A stretch of DNA of 64,000 nt from an uncultured Lachnospira sp. (GCA_910587485.1 CAJUKN010000004.1:62001-126000), one strand, 5' to 3'. Shown: positions 1-8,813, counted from the first letter of the stretch. Notes: generated by a model from the sequence alone, not told the origin. Numbers and translations are program-made.

Positions 1-2202
1 ATATATATTTTTTAATAATATTTTATTATAAAAAGTTCCTCCTGATAGGACAACTTGTTTAACATTATTCTTATTACAATAGGACATACAGATTTTAACA
101 CAAGCTTCACATAATGCCAAATGAAAGGCAAGTGCCAGCTTTTCTTTTAAAATTCCAGCTTGTTTTGCATAATATAAATCTGCTATAAACTGCACGCCAT
201 CTATCATATATTTACCATTGTAATAATAAATTTTCAATTCAAGAACTTTACCTTCTATGTCAAGATTGGATACACACATTTTTCTCATAACTGCGCGCTG
301 CGCTGCTGCCTCAAGATAACAGGCACACTGCCCTTCATAGTCATTATCATAGTGAATATCTAAAAGCGCACATACTGCATCAAAAAATCTCCCCATTGAT
401 GTTGTTTTTATGGTATTCATATTGTTATTTAATGCTGCTTTTACTAATTTTATATCTTGACGACGAAAACAAGACAACTTCCAAACCGTTTCATCTAAAA
501 GTCCTCTATTACATGCTACATTGACATATGCGGCAAGTGATATAGCCGCACTCTTTGCAGCCATATCGCCTCCTGTCATCATTACTGGCACAAGATGTCC
601 CACACGCTCAAATCTATCTTCAAAACAAGCCAAAAATTCACTGCCCCATATCGTTTTATCCTCACCATACCCCGTGCCATCAAATGCCAAGCCAAATATG
701 TTTCCAGAAAGATGATGTTCAGCAATTACCGATGCCACATGTGCATGGTGATGAAAAAAACGTACATCTGCATCTTGAGCAGATGTATATTTAGGGTGTC
801 TATCTCCAACAATCAATTGAGGTTTTAACCCTATTAATTTTACCATATGTCCTGCTGCCGTATGCCACGCCTTTAAGGCTCTGTAATCTTCCAATTCGCC
901 AAAATGTCCACCCATATATACATTTGATTTTTTTACAAGAGCAAAACATGCCTTTAAATCACCACCTGTTACAATCATTTCCTTTTTAGACTTAACATTC
1001 ATAACAATTGGTTCTGGAACATATCCCCTGCTTCGACGAATCATTTGAACCAAAGGTGTTCCATCAGAACATGTAGTCACTTGAAGAATTGAGTCTTCCA
1101 ACGGTGTTACAATTTCTCGGTCATGTGTAAGTACCATATCTGGACACCCCGATTTCATCAATGCCTGCATTGCTTCATCATCAATAATAATCGGTTCTTT
1201 ATCTTTATTTCCACTTGTCATAATCAAGGCACCACAGGCATCGAGCAAAAGCATTTGCAAGGGATTGCAAGGCAGCATAGCACCAATATATAATTGTTCG
1301 TCACATATTCCCTCATAAAAATGATTGTATTTTTTTTGTAAAAGTACGATAGGACGTGGCGCAGATAACAATAATTCCTGCTCTTTTTTTGAAATATAGG
1401 CATATTGTTTAATACTTTCAATATCTCGAAACATTACAGCAAATGGCTTGCTGTCACGATTTTTAAAATCTCGCAGCCTTTTGATTGCCTTTTTTTTATC
1501 TAATTGAATAGCAAAATGAAATCCACCAATATCTTTTATTGCAACAATTTTACCTTCTTTAATTGCCAGAATCGTCTCTTGTAATGCCTCTTCCTTATAA
1601 AAAACGGTACCATTTTTATCCATCAATCGAAGCTGTGGACCACAATCGCGACAAGCAATTGTCTGTGCATGACGACGCCTGTCACCATGTTTTATATATT
1701 CATTATCACAAACATTACACATTGCAAACATATCCATTGTCGTTGTTTCTCTGTCATAAGGGATACGCTTTATTATACTATATCTTGGACCACATGCGAC
1801 ACAACTAATAAATGGATATTGAAATCGTCTGTTCTTTGCGTCATACAATTCAGCTTCACACTGTGAACATGTAGGCAAATCAGGCGGCAGATAAATTGCA
1901 TCAAAAGACTCGCCTTTGCTCGCTATAATGCGAAAGTTAGAAAAATGTTTTTTATCCAATGATTCAATCGCTTCTATTTGAACATTTCTTATAAAACCGC
2001 CCTGTGGACAAGTTGTTTTTAAACGATTTATAAACTGGTTCAGTACACTTTTTTCACCTTCTGCAACAATTTGAACAATCCCTCCACAATTTCTTACCTC
2101 ACCAACTAGATGTAATTGTTCTGCAAGTTCAGCCACAAAAGGTCTGTAACCAATACCTTGTACCAGACCATATACCATAATATTTATTTTAAAATGATTC
2201 AT
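1..2202 (-). CDS. hypF: HypF carbamoyltransferase, hydrogenase maturation (3' end cut by window edge)
   Basis: HypF transfers the carbamoyl group of carbamoyl phosphate to HypE, the first step in making the cyanide ligands of [NiFe] hydrogenase. My own translation of the minus strand is open from position 2202 to the window edge (734 residues; the family is about 750, so only a short C-terminus is missing). Visible domains in order: acylphosphatase (residues 1-90, GLVQGIGYRPF with Arg20), four CxxC zinc pairs (C112/115, C134/137, C162/165, C184/187), a YrdC-like domain, and a Kae1-like domain with HHHAH and a VLSGG loop near the end. The start follows GAGG with five bases of spacing. It is about 2.7 kb beyond the end of the hydrogenase operon and is read from its own promoter; other hyp genes may lie left of the window. 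Confidence 0.95.
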   Translation of the reverse strand, partial: MNHFKINIMVYGLVQGIGYRPFVAELAEQLHLVGEVRNCGGIVQIVAEGEKSVLNQFINRLKTTCPQGGFIRNVQIEAIESLDKKHFSNFRIIASKGESFDAIYLPPDLPTCSQCEAELYDAKNRRFQYPFISCVACGPRYSIIKRIPYDRETTTMDMFAMCNVCDNEYIKHGDRRRHAQTIACRDCGPQLRLMDKNGTVFYKEEALQETILAIKEGKIVAIKDIGGFHFAIQLDKKKAIKRLRDFKNRDSKPFAVMFRDIESIKQYAYISKKEQELLLSAPRPIVLLQKKYNHFYEGICDEQLYIGAMLPCNPLQMLLLDACGALIMTSGNKDKEPIIIDDEAMQALMKSGCPDMVLTHDREIVTPLEDSILQVTTCSDGTPLVQMIRRSRGYVPEPIVMNVKSKKEMIVTGGDLKACFALVKKSNVYMGGHFGELEDYRALKAWHTAAGHMVKLIGLKPQLIVGDRHPKYTSAQDADVRFFHHHAHVASVIAEHHLSGNIFGLAFDGTGYGEDKTIWGSEFLACFEDRFERVGHLVPVMMTGGDMAAKSAAISLAAYVNVACNRGLLDETVWKLSCFRRQDIKLVKAALNNNMNTIKTTSMGRFFDAVCALLDIHYDNDYEGQCACYLEAAAQRAVMRKMCVSNLDIEGKVLELKIYYYNGKYMIDGVQFIADLYYAKQAGILKEKLALAFHLALCEACVKICMSYCNKNNVKQVVLSGGTFYNKILLKNIY

Positions 2203-2327
2203 AATTTCCTCAAAATTGCAATTAAGTTCCTTTACATATGTACATTTCATTAAAAATGACATCAATATAACCACAAATTTCATTATATTTATCATATATT
2301 CATGTGTACTTTTTTAATATCCAATAT

Positions 2328-2356
2328 ATTATAGCGAAAAATAGGAAAAATGGCAA
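2328..2356 (-). promoter_or_regulatory. Candidate promoter of hypF
   Basis: On the minus strand TTGCCA is followed after 17 bases by TATAAT, about 125 bases upstream of the hypF start. The rest of the divergent gap (2203-2512, about 310 bases) is AT-rich with no ORF I would call. Confidence 0.55.
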
Positions 2357-2430
2357 AGACAATTTGGAAAAACAACCACCAGATTTTTCAAAAAACGCAA
2401 GCCTTGAAACGACAATACCATTTTTTAACA

Positions 2431-2459
2431 TTGCATTTTATTAGAAAAATTTATATAAT
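2431..2459 (+). promoter_or_regulatory. Candidate promoter of the ECF sigma/anti-sigma operon
   Basis: TTGCAT, 17 bases, TATAAT on the plus strand, ending 53 bases before the sigma factor start. A TGAAAC string at 2405-2410 resembles the -35 class used by many ECF factors and might support autoregulation, but I see no convincing matching -10. Confidence 0.5.
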
Positions 2460-2512
2460 ATGTAACCTTTCATCTTTTTGATTTGTATATCATTTAGGAA
2501 GGAGGGATAAAC

Positions 2513-3079
2513 GTGTTAAATAATCTGGCCAGAAGCGACATTGAACAATTAATTAAAAAATATAAAAATTCTATTTGTAAATTAGCATATTCTTATTTAA
2601 AAAATAGGGACGATGTACAAGATGCTTATCAGACTGTATTTGAAAATTATTTTAAATCCATGCCCCAATTTTCAAATGAAGAACATGAAAAAGCATGGTT
2701 TTTACGAACGACAGCAAATGTATGTAAAAACATCTGTACAACAGCTTGGAAAAAAAGAGTATCTGTCATAGATGATTACTCGAATCATGAACTATTTTTT
2801 GAAGATGATAAAAATACCTCTTTTGAACTATTTGAAGAAATTATGAATCTTCCCTATAAATATAGAGTTGTTATTCATCTTTTTTACTATGAGGAATACC
2901 CTATAACAGAAATCGCTAAAATTCTTGGTATAACGGTTTCTACTGTAAAAACCAGGCTAAATAGAGCCAGAAATATGCTAAAGAAAAATTTGCTTCAATG
3001 TGATGAAATTTCAGCATATTATTCTTGCTCTGCCAACTCATACAAAAAAAGCATAAGTAGTATTAAAAAATCTTTCTAA
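2513..3079 (+). CDS. ECF-type RNA polymerase sigma factor
   Basis: A 188-residue sigma-70 family factor of the extracytoplasmic-function class. Region 2 is visible at about residues 12-75 (LAYSYLKNRDDVQDAYQTVF, then a KAWFLRTTANVCKN segment), and region 4 at about 118-165 (LPYKYRVVIHLFYYEEYP, then the helix-turn-helix ITEIAKILGITVSTVKTRLNRA). The start is GTG, seven bases after a strong AAGGAGGG. The gene is followed after 13 bases by a DUF4179-type protein, the usual partner arrangement for this class in Clostridia, so the neighbour probably holds the sigma factor inactive at the membrane. The signal sensed is not evident. Confidence 0.9.
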   Translation: MLNNLARSDIEQLIKKYKNSICKLAYSYLKNRDDVQDAYQTVFENYFKSMPQFSNEEHEKAWFLRTTANVCKNICTTAWKKRVSVIDDYSNHELFFEDDKNTSFELFEEIMNLPYKYRVVIHLFYYEEYPITEIAKILGITVSTVKTRLNRARNMLKKNLLQCDEISAYYSCSANSYKKSISSIKKSF

Positions 3080-3092
3080 AAGGAGGTTTATT

Positions 3093-4565
3093 ATGGATTT
3101 TGATAAATATAAAAATGCTATAGATAAAATGGATATAAATACTATAAGTGATGATGAAATTTATAAAATGTTTGAAAAAAATAAATTCAATAAGGAGGTA
3201 CATTCTATGAAAAATAAAATTTTAAAAAATGCAATACGATTTGCAGCTATAGCAGCAGGCATTATAACAATATCAGGTGCTAGTGTTTTTGCATACGATG
3301 AAATTAACAAGTATGTGCATTATAATCAATCAAAAAATCGCTATTTAAACCCACATGAATATATAAATGGTATAACAAGCACCACTCAAAAAATTGGTAA
3401 AGCTGCCGAGAGCAATAATTTCAAGGTAACTGTTTTAGATATAAAAGGAGATTCACTTGGTATATATGCCACTATTCAAGTTGAAACATTAGACAACTCT
3501 CCTGTTATCAAATCAACAGAATTTAATATAGCACAAAATGGTCCTGCTAGTTTTAAATCTGCATATTTAACAGATGGCACTCACAAATATGAATTAACTT
3601 CACACAATATAACCGATGAAAGTCTGCCTTCTAATGTAGCAACTTTTGAACTAAGCTATTCTCAACCCGGTGCTATGACAGACACTGTAACGATGATTGA
3701 TGTTGATGCTTTAAATAATGGCAATGCTGCTTTAGTTCTTAATAATTTATTTTATTATGTAAACAATATTGAATCCATTGATTTCACTTATGCCAACTTA
3801 GAAGCTCTAAACAATGCTGTTGCTGTTTCGACTGAACCCGTTGTGTTTTCACAAAAATATCCTGATATAACGATTTCAAATATCAGCACTGGCAATAATG
3901 AAAAATATAATTATCCTTGTATTTTTGTAACTTACAACTATAACACAGAAAAAGATTTAGAAACGATAAAATCAACTCTTCACTTATTTAATAATACTAC
4001 TGGCGAGATAATTTTTCCAGCTCGTGAATATACAACAGGCGATAATTATAATGCTATTCCTGTAAGTGAAAGCGATGGTGAAATCACACTAGCTTATTTT
4101 CAGCCTGGCGATTATGAGTTTGGAAAGGATATGTCCATTTATAAAATAATTGGTAATTTTAATGTTACTACAACAACGGAATTTGGAAGTTGGAGTTTTG
4201 ATATTCCTACAAATTTTTCTAAACACTATGAATATACTCCTGATACAACCCTTACTTTATTTAATGGCGAAAATAAGGTTGATAAAATTATTATTTCGGA
4301 TAGTACTTTAATTGTCGATTTTACTGCAGCAGAAGACAGTTATGACTTTTTCTTAGATAAAAATTTTCCTAGATTCTCATTGACACTGGCTTTTTCAGAT
4401 GGCTCTACTTATAAAATTGGCGATTCATATGCTGGAAGTTATACTAAAACAAACATGATTTCTATTAATGTATTATTAAATAAATTAATTAACAGTAATG
4501 AAGTTGTTGGCATCTATATCGATGATGAAACTGGAAATACCAATTATATTGAACTAAAAAAGTAA
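3093..4565 (+). CDS. DUF4179-type membrane anti-sigma / extracytoplasmic protein
   Basis: A 490-residue single-pass membrane protein. Residues 1-38 are a charged cytoplasmic segment expected to contact the sigma factor; residues about 48-68 (FAAIAAGIITISGASVFAY) are the membrane span; the remaining ~420 residues are predicted outside the cell and look like the beta-rich DUF4179 and following Ig-like domains. It has no zinc-binding HxxxCxxC motif, so it is not a ZAS-type anti-sigma factor. It is the second gene of a two-gene operon (13-base gap, own AAAGGAGG site). An in-frame ATG with a second strong ribosome binding site occurs at codon 39, just before the membrane span (see separate entry). 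Assignment to DUF4179 is by overall pattern and context. Confidence 0.8.
   Translation: MDFDKYKNAIDKMDINTISDDEIYKMFEKNKFNKEVHSMKNKILKNAIRFAAIAAGIITISGASVFAYDEINKYVHYNQSKNRYLNPHEYINGITSTTQKIGKAAESNNFKVTVLDIKGDSLGIYATIQVETLDNSPVIKSTEFNIAQNGPASFKSAYLTDGTHKYELTSHNITDESLPSNVATFELSYSQPGAMTDTVTMIDVDALNNGNAALVLNNLFYYVNNIESIDFTYANLEALNNAVAVSTEPVVFSQKYPDITISNISTGNNEKYNYPCIFVTYNYNTEKDLETIKSTLHLFNNTTGEIIFPAREYTTGDNYNAIPVSESDGEITLAYFQPGDYEFGKDMSIYKIIGNFNVTTTTEFGSWSFDIPTNFSKHYEYTPDTTLTLFNGENKVDKIIISDSTLIVDFTAAEDSYDFFLDKNFPRFSLTLAFSDGSTYKIGDSYAGSYTKTNMISINVLLNKLINSNEVVGIYIDDETGNTNYIELKK
3192..3209 (+). promoter_or_regulatory. Internal ribosome binding site and alternative start in the anti-sigma gene
   Basis: AAGGAGG at 3192-3198 is followed after eight bases by an in-frame ATG (3207-3209, codon 39). 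The product would start MKNKILKNAIRFAAIAAG, which looks like a signal peptide or signal anchor, and would lack the cytoplasmic sigma-binding part. The site is as good as the one at the annotated start. Confidence 0.6.
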
Positions 4566-4651
4566 TTCATTTTTATATAAAAAAGGCTATGAATAATTTG
4601 AAAAACTCATATCATAAATCTTTTATAAAGGAAACTTATTTATAAAGCATT

Positions 4652-4815
4652 ATGTTAAGCGGATATTCGCAATCCGCTACGCTACTTGCTCATAACCTCA
4701 TAGCTACTATCGTAGCTTTTCAGTGGGAGCTTTACTCCCACTGAAACAAGCAAGTCCCCACCCCACTTATGCCTTTGCAGCATTGAAGTGAGGGACTTCC
4801 TTGATGAGGTTAAAA
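4652..4815 (+). other. Structured non-coding element: four hairpins plus a GATGAGGTTAAAA tail
   Basis: Four stems lie in 140 bases: GCGGAT/ATCCGC (4659-4677), AGCTAC/GTAGCT (4702-4717), CAGTGGGAG/CTCCCACTG with a five-base loop (4721-4743), and a long branched stem with AAGTCCC/GGGACTT outside and CACTT/AAGTG plus ATGC/GCAT inside (4752-4798). The last stem is followed by TTCCTTGATGAGGTTAAAA, a tail that recurs at 42646-42661 and 50771-50790. No ORF covers it. The layout resembles the right end and guide-RNA scaffold of IS200/IS605-type (TnpB) elements, but no transposase gene is present, so I treat it as a possible remnant; a free-standing RNA is the alternative. Confidence 0.5.
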
Positions 4816-4868
4816 AGAGTATGTCATAAAGTCGCTTGACAAACTACTTCTATTGACATACTCTTTTA
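4812..4868 (-). terminator. Terminator at the end of the hydrogenase-kinase operon
   Basis: GAGTATGTCA and TGACATACTC form an inverted repeat, with a run of T on the minus strand after it and a run of T on the plus strand as well, so it may work in both directions between the converging anti-sigma and kinase genes. Confidence 0.65.
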
Positions 4869-4896
4869 TTTTATATTTTTACACAAATAATAATTT

Positions 4897-6513
4897 TTAT
4901 TTTAATATTTTTTGCAATACCTTAAACATATGATTCCAATCAATTGGCTTTGTGACATGCTCATTCATTCCTGCTGCTAAAGCAGTGTCAACATCAGAAG
5001 AAAATATATTTGCAGTCATCGCTATAATAGGAATTGTTTGCAAGTCTAATCTATTGCTTAAACGCAGTAAATGTGTTGCCTCATAGCCATCCATAACAGG
5101 CATCTTAATATCCATAAGAATGACATCATAATAGTTTTTTTGTGATTTTAAAGCCATATCCACAAGCTTTTTTCCATCATTGACTGAATCCACATAAAAT
5201 CCAAACGATTTTAAAATCTCTACGGCAATTCGTTCATTAAGCTTATTATCTTCTGCCAAAAGCAATCGCATTCCCTCAAATGTCTTTGTCTTAATAATAG
5301 ATAGCTCTTGCTTTTCATTTTTATTTAATATACCATCAGCTATATTTTTATCTTGACATTTAATGTAAAAATATGCTGTAATCCGAGAGCCAACTCCTTT
5401 TTTACTCTCCACTTTTATATCACCATTCATCATTTGTACAATATTTCGTGCAATCGCCATACCAAGCCCTGTACCTTGACGCTTTGCAACATACACATCA
5501 TTTTCTCGCATAAACGGCTCAAATATATGTTGGATAAATTCTTTGGACATGCCTATACCATTATCTTCCACCACATACTCAAAATATGCCAAATCTGATG
5601 TATGAACAGGCTTCTCCACAATTGTCACTGTAATTGTTCCGCCGTCTGGTGTATATTTTACAGCATTGCTAAGCAAATTCATAAAAACCTGCTGAATACG
5701 ACTTCGATTTCCAACCAATCGCTTATGTATTACATTTTTCATATCAAAATGAAGTGTATGCCTCTTTGATGCAATATCAAATTTATTCATCATCATAAGA
5801 TTGTCACACACTTCCGATAATAAAAAAGGTTCTTCATGTAGAGCTTGTATACCTGATTCAAGCTTTTTAATATCAAGCACTTCATCAATTAATGCAAGCA
5901 AATGATTGACTGCAATGGTAATATTGGATAAACAGTCTGCTACATAACTAGGTTCATAGATTGAACTTTCAGCCAGTGCAGTCATGCCCATAATCACATT
6001 CAAAGGAGTTCGGATATCATGGCTCATACTGGCTAAAAATTCTGATTTTGCTGCACTGATGCGCATCAATTTTTCTTCTCGTTCGCAAAAGTCGCTAACA
6101 TCATTTAATGATAAAATCCACATAGGTCTTCCTGAAGAATCCACTGTATCCACTTTAATTTCTTTTACCCATAACGTTTCTCCATCTTTTTTTACAAGAC
6201 GATATGTTCTTGACTCGGATACACTAGCAAAGGTTTCTTTTTCAAAATAGGGCTTGTCTTCACTATAGATAATACTCAACAATTGATATCCTGTCTCTTT
6301 ATAATAATGATAAAAACTTTCATATCCTAATGTAGAAATCATAAATAGGCTGATAAATTTAATAGGCAGTCCAACATCATAATAACCGCCTACCACGCCA
6401 ACAGCACTATTTTTATTTAACACTTCTGCAATAGCAATCTGATTGCTGTCCGATAAAGCAAATTCTTTATCTTCACAATATATTCCTTCTGTATAGCAAT
6501 CTTTCATAAGCAT
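4897..6513 (-). CDS. Soluble hybrid histidine kinase (PAS-HisKA-HATPase-receiver)
   Basis: A 538-residue cytoplasmic two-component hybrid kinase. A degenerate PAS-like sensor region covers about 35-145; HisKA follows with phospho-acceptor His165 in SMSHDIRTP; the ATPase domain shows the N box (NLLSNAVKYTPDGG), G1 (EDNGIGM) and G2 (GTGLGMAIA); a receiver domain covers about 414-538 with Asp468 in LMDIKMPVMDGYEA and Lys522. No membrane segment is visible. Its start lies only six bases after the hypA stop, and a terminator follows it, so it is probably the last gene of the hydrogenase operon. There is no DNA-binding output domain or partner regulator nearby; the receiver may act as a phosphate sink or signal onward through a phosphotransfer protein. 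Confidence 0.9.
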   Translation of the reverse strand: MLMKDCYTEGIYCEDKEFALSDSNQIAIAEVLNKNSAVGVVGGYYDVGLPIKFISLFMISTLGYESFYHYYKETGYQLLSIIYSEDKPYFEKETFASVSESRTYRLVKKDGETLWVKEIKVDTVDSSGRPMWILSLNDVSDFCEREEKLMRISAAKSEFLASMSHDIRTPLNVIMGMTALAESSIYEPSYVADCLSNITIAVNHLLALIDEVLDIKKLESGIQALHEEPFLLSEVCDNLMMMNKFDIASKRHTLHFDMKNVIHKRLVGNRSRIQQVFMNLLSNAVKYTPDGGTITVTIVEKPVHTSDLAYFEYVVEDNGIGMSKEFIQHIFEPFMRENDVYVAKRQGTGLGMAIARNIVQMMNGDIKVESKKGVGSRITAYFYIKCQDKNIADGILNKNEKQELSIIKTKTFEGMRLLLAEDNKLNERIAVEILKSFGFYVDSVNDGKKLVDMALKSQKNYYDVILMDIKMPVMDGYEATHLLRLSNRLDLQTIPIIAMTANIFSSDVDTALAAGMNEHVTKPIDWNHMFKVLQKILK

Positions 6514-6519
6514 TCAACC

Positions 6520-6861
6520 TCATTCAGATTCTATACTATCAATAGCCATCTCCCTGCCTGCGTCTGTTGGCTCGCCGGGTGTCCCACAATGCGGACATTC
6601 ATACATAAGCGGCTTCTTGACAAATAATTCATTACAATTTGGACAGCGAAGCATCGTTTTTGTTGTTCTTACTGTAATTTCGGCACCCTCACACATTGTA
6701 TTTGGCGATACTTCATCAAAGTATCTCTTAACTGCTTCAAAAGAATAACCTGAACTTTCTCCAATTACAAGATTAATTTTTGTCACTTTCGTATGTCCTA
6801 AGGCTTTTGCTTCTTCCTCTGCATGTTCAATAATTTCTACAGCACCATGATATTCGTGCAT
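6520..6861 (-). CDS. hypA: HypA hydrogenase nickel-insertion protein
   Basis: HypA delivers nickel, with HypB, to the large-subunit precursor. I choose the ATG at 6861 rather than the GTG at 6870, because AGGAGG lies directly before and the product then begins MHE, whose His2 and Glu3 belong to the conserved nickel site. The 113-residue product has two zinc-binding CxxC pairs (C73/C76 and C89/C92). It follows echF closely (about six bases from its stop) and precedes the hybrid kinase by six bases. hypB, hypC, hypD and hypE are not in the window. Confidence 0.92.
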   Translation of the reverse strand: MHEYHGAVEIIEHAEEEAKALGHTKVTKINLVIGESSGYSFEAVKRYFDEVSPNTMCEGAEITVRTTKTMLRCPNCNELFVKKPLMYECPHCGTPGEPTDAGREMAIDSIESE

Positions 6862-6866
6862 AACAA

Positions 6867-7274
6867 TCACCCCTCCTGCTTCGTTTCTGTTTTTACTATT
6901 GGTTTTGCTGCTGGTTTTGGCGGCTTATAAGGTTCTGACCTTGTATACACATCTTCTGTTTTTAATTCCATTGGCTCCTGATAGCCTGGAACAATACTTA
7001 AACATTTTTTAGGACATTTCACAGCACAATACCCACACTGAACACAGTCAAATCGGTTAATTGTCCATGTGCCTGCTACTTTGTCTACTTGAATTGCCCC
7101 TGAAGGACAACTCATTTTACATATTCCACACGTTATACAATTTTCTATATCTATCTCAACATGCCCTCTGCTTCTTTCAGGATAAACAGCGGGTTGTGCT
7201 GGATAATTTTTGGTAACAGGCTTAGAAAACAGATTCCTAAGCATGGTACCTGTAAAATTCATTATCTTAGCCAT
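6867..7274 (-). CDS. echF: Ech hydrogenase subunit EchF, two-[4Fe-4S] ferredoxin-like protein
   Basis: The electron-transfer subunit of the energy-converting hydrogenase, related to NuoI. Two full cluster motifs are visible, CITCGICKMSCP and CVQCGYCAVKCP, which carry electrons between ferredoxin and the small subunit. I place the start at ATG 7274 (MAKIMNF), preceded by GGAG; the longer TTG start would overlap that site. A proline- and lysine-rich tail of about 40 residues follows the clusters. The gene lies 60 bases after echE and runs up to hypA. Confidence 0.9.
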   Translation of the reverse strand: MAKIMNFTGTMLRNLFSKPVTKNYPAQPAVYPERSRGHVEIDIENCITCGICKMSCPSGAIQVDKVAGTWTINRFDCVQCGYCAVKCPKKCLSIVPGYQEPMELKTEDVYTRSEPYKPPKPAAKPIVKTETKQEG

Positions 7275-7333
7275 GAAACTCTCCAATTCTACAAAATTCT
7301 AATCATTCTACTATCAATATATGTTGTACTAAA

Positions 7334-8413
7334 TTAGCGTTCTGTACAACTAATACATGGGTCAATCGTCAGTATAAGAAGTGGAACATCTGCAAGCTGC
7401 GCTCCTTTAATTGCTTCTAACATACCCGGTAAATTTGCAAAAGTAGGCGTGCGAACTCTCATACGGTCAAGAAATTTCGTGCCGTTTGCTTTTACATAGT
7501 AAATTGCTTCTCCTCTTGGCTGCTCTACTCGCATAAAATATTCACCCTTTGGATTTCCTTTTGCCATAACAGCAATTTCACCCTGTGTCATCTTTGCTGC
7601 TGCCTGTCTTATAATATCAATCGATTGTGTCAATTCTTCAATTCGACATTGACATCGAGCATAACTATCTCCAATATCACTTGTGATAGGTTCAAAGTCA
7701 ATTTCTGCATACGCCGCATAACCGCGTTTTCTCATATCCATACGGATACCGCTTGCTCTTGCAAATGGTCCTGCACACCCTAAATCATGCGCTCGTTGTT
7801 TTGATAAATATCCAACCCCTTTTAATCTGCTCTCAACCGTATAATCAAGCAAAAATGTCTTTTTAATCGTATTAATTTCTTTTTCCATATCATTTAGCAC
7901 TCTAAGAATGGTTTTTATCATATCATCTTCGATATCCTTAAGAACGCCGCCAATTTTGTTGACTGAAAAAATGCATCTTCCACCAGTTGTCATCTCAAAC
8001 AAATCAAGAATTTTCTCTCGCATTCTCCAACATTCATAAAATAAACTCTCAAAACCAAAGCCATCCGCAAGCAAACCAAGCCACAACAAATGGCTGTGCA
8101 ATCTTGACATCTCACACCAGATAGTACGTAAAAATCGACCTCTTAGCGGAACTTCGATATCCATAATATGCTCAACACTCTCACAATAGCCCATTCCGTG
8201 CATAAAACTGCATATTCCACACGTTCTCTCCACGACATAAGTCATCTCATTAAAATCTTTTTTATCCACTAAGCTCTCTAAGCCTCGATGTACAAAACCA
8301 ATGGAAGGGATTGCTTCGATTACTTTCTCATCTTCAATCACTAAATCCAAGTGAATTGGCTCTGGAAGCACTGGATGCTGTGGTCCAAATGGAATTATAC
8401 TTGTTTTTCCCAA
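7334..8413 (-). CDS. echE: Ech hydrogenase large subunit EchE ([NiFe] catalytic)
   Basis: The catalytic subunit holding the [NiFe] centre, homologous to NuoD. The N-terminal nickel motif RTCGIC (C65, C68) and the C-terminal DPCISCTER (C353, C356) are both present, so all four cysteine ligands are kept. The protein stops right after TER, so there is no C-terminal extension to be removed by a maturation protease; the same has been reported for CooH and the regulatory hydrogenases. The start is TTG at 8413, eight bases after AAGGGG, and three bases after the echD stop. 359 residues is normal for the group 4 large subunit. Confidence 0.95.
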   Translation of the reverse strand: MGKTSIIPFGPQHPVLPEPIHLDLVIEDEKVIEAIPSIGFVHRGLESLVDKKDFNEMTYVVERTCGICSFMHGMGYCESVEHIMDIEVPLRGRFLRTIWCEMSRLHSHLLWLGLLADGFGFESLFYECWRMREKILDLFEMTTGGRCIFSVNKIGGVLKDIEDDMIKTILRVLNDMEKEINTIKKTFLLDYTVESRLKGVGYLSKQRAHDLGCAGPFARASGIRMDMRKRGYAAYAEIDFEPITSDIGDSYARCQCRIEELTQSIDIIRQAAAKMTQGEIAVMAKGNPKGEYFMRVEQPRGEAIYYVKANGTKFLDRMRVRTPTFANLPGMLEAIKGAQLADVPLLILTIDPCISCTER

Positions 8414-8416
8414 TCC

Positions 8417-8785
8417 TTACACCCCTTTCTTTAAAAATGGTGTCTCTGTTTGAATACGATACAATTTATTATGATAATCAAAATTAATCATTTCTATATT
8501 CACACCAAAAAGTTCCTTCATTTCATTCTCATAAAGAAAAGCATATGGATAAAATTCTGTAATACTACAAACCTTTGTTTCTTTATCAATGAACACTCTC
8601 AGCGTTGTATATTCATACGTATCTTCATTAGCAAAAGAATAACTCAGCTCATATTTATCATTTATATAAGCTGCACATGCCTGAGACAAGCGCAGTCCTT
8701 TGTTTTTCATTTCCATAACAGTATCAAGAATCCTATCTGCCTCAATCTCAATAAGTACATTATCTGGACATATTACTTCTGACAT
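8417..8785 (-). CDS. echD: Ech hydrogenase subunit EchD (NuoC-like)
   Basis: A hydrophilic 122-residue subunit related to the 30-kDa (NuoC) subunit of complex I. The segment EFYPYAFLYENEMKELFGV matches the conserved 'ERExxDLFG' region of that family, and the gene sits where echD belongs, between echC and echE. The longer reading from 8878 overlaps echC by 65 bases and starts without a ribosome site; GGAGGG four bases before ATG 8785 gives MSEVICPDN as the true start. It carries no metal motif and probably helps assemble the peripheral arm. Confidence 0.85.
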   Translation of the reverse strand: MSEVICPDNVLIEIEADRILDTVMEMKNKGLRLSQACAAYINDKYELSYSFANEDTYEYTTLRVFIDKETKVCSITEFYPYAFLYENEMKELFGVNIEMINFDYHNKLYRIQTETPFLKKGV

Positions 8786-8813
8786 TTTTCCCTCCATTCT
8801 GAAGCATTTTACG

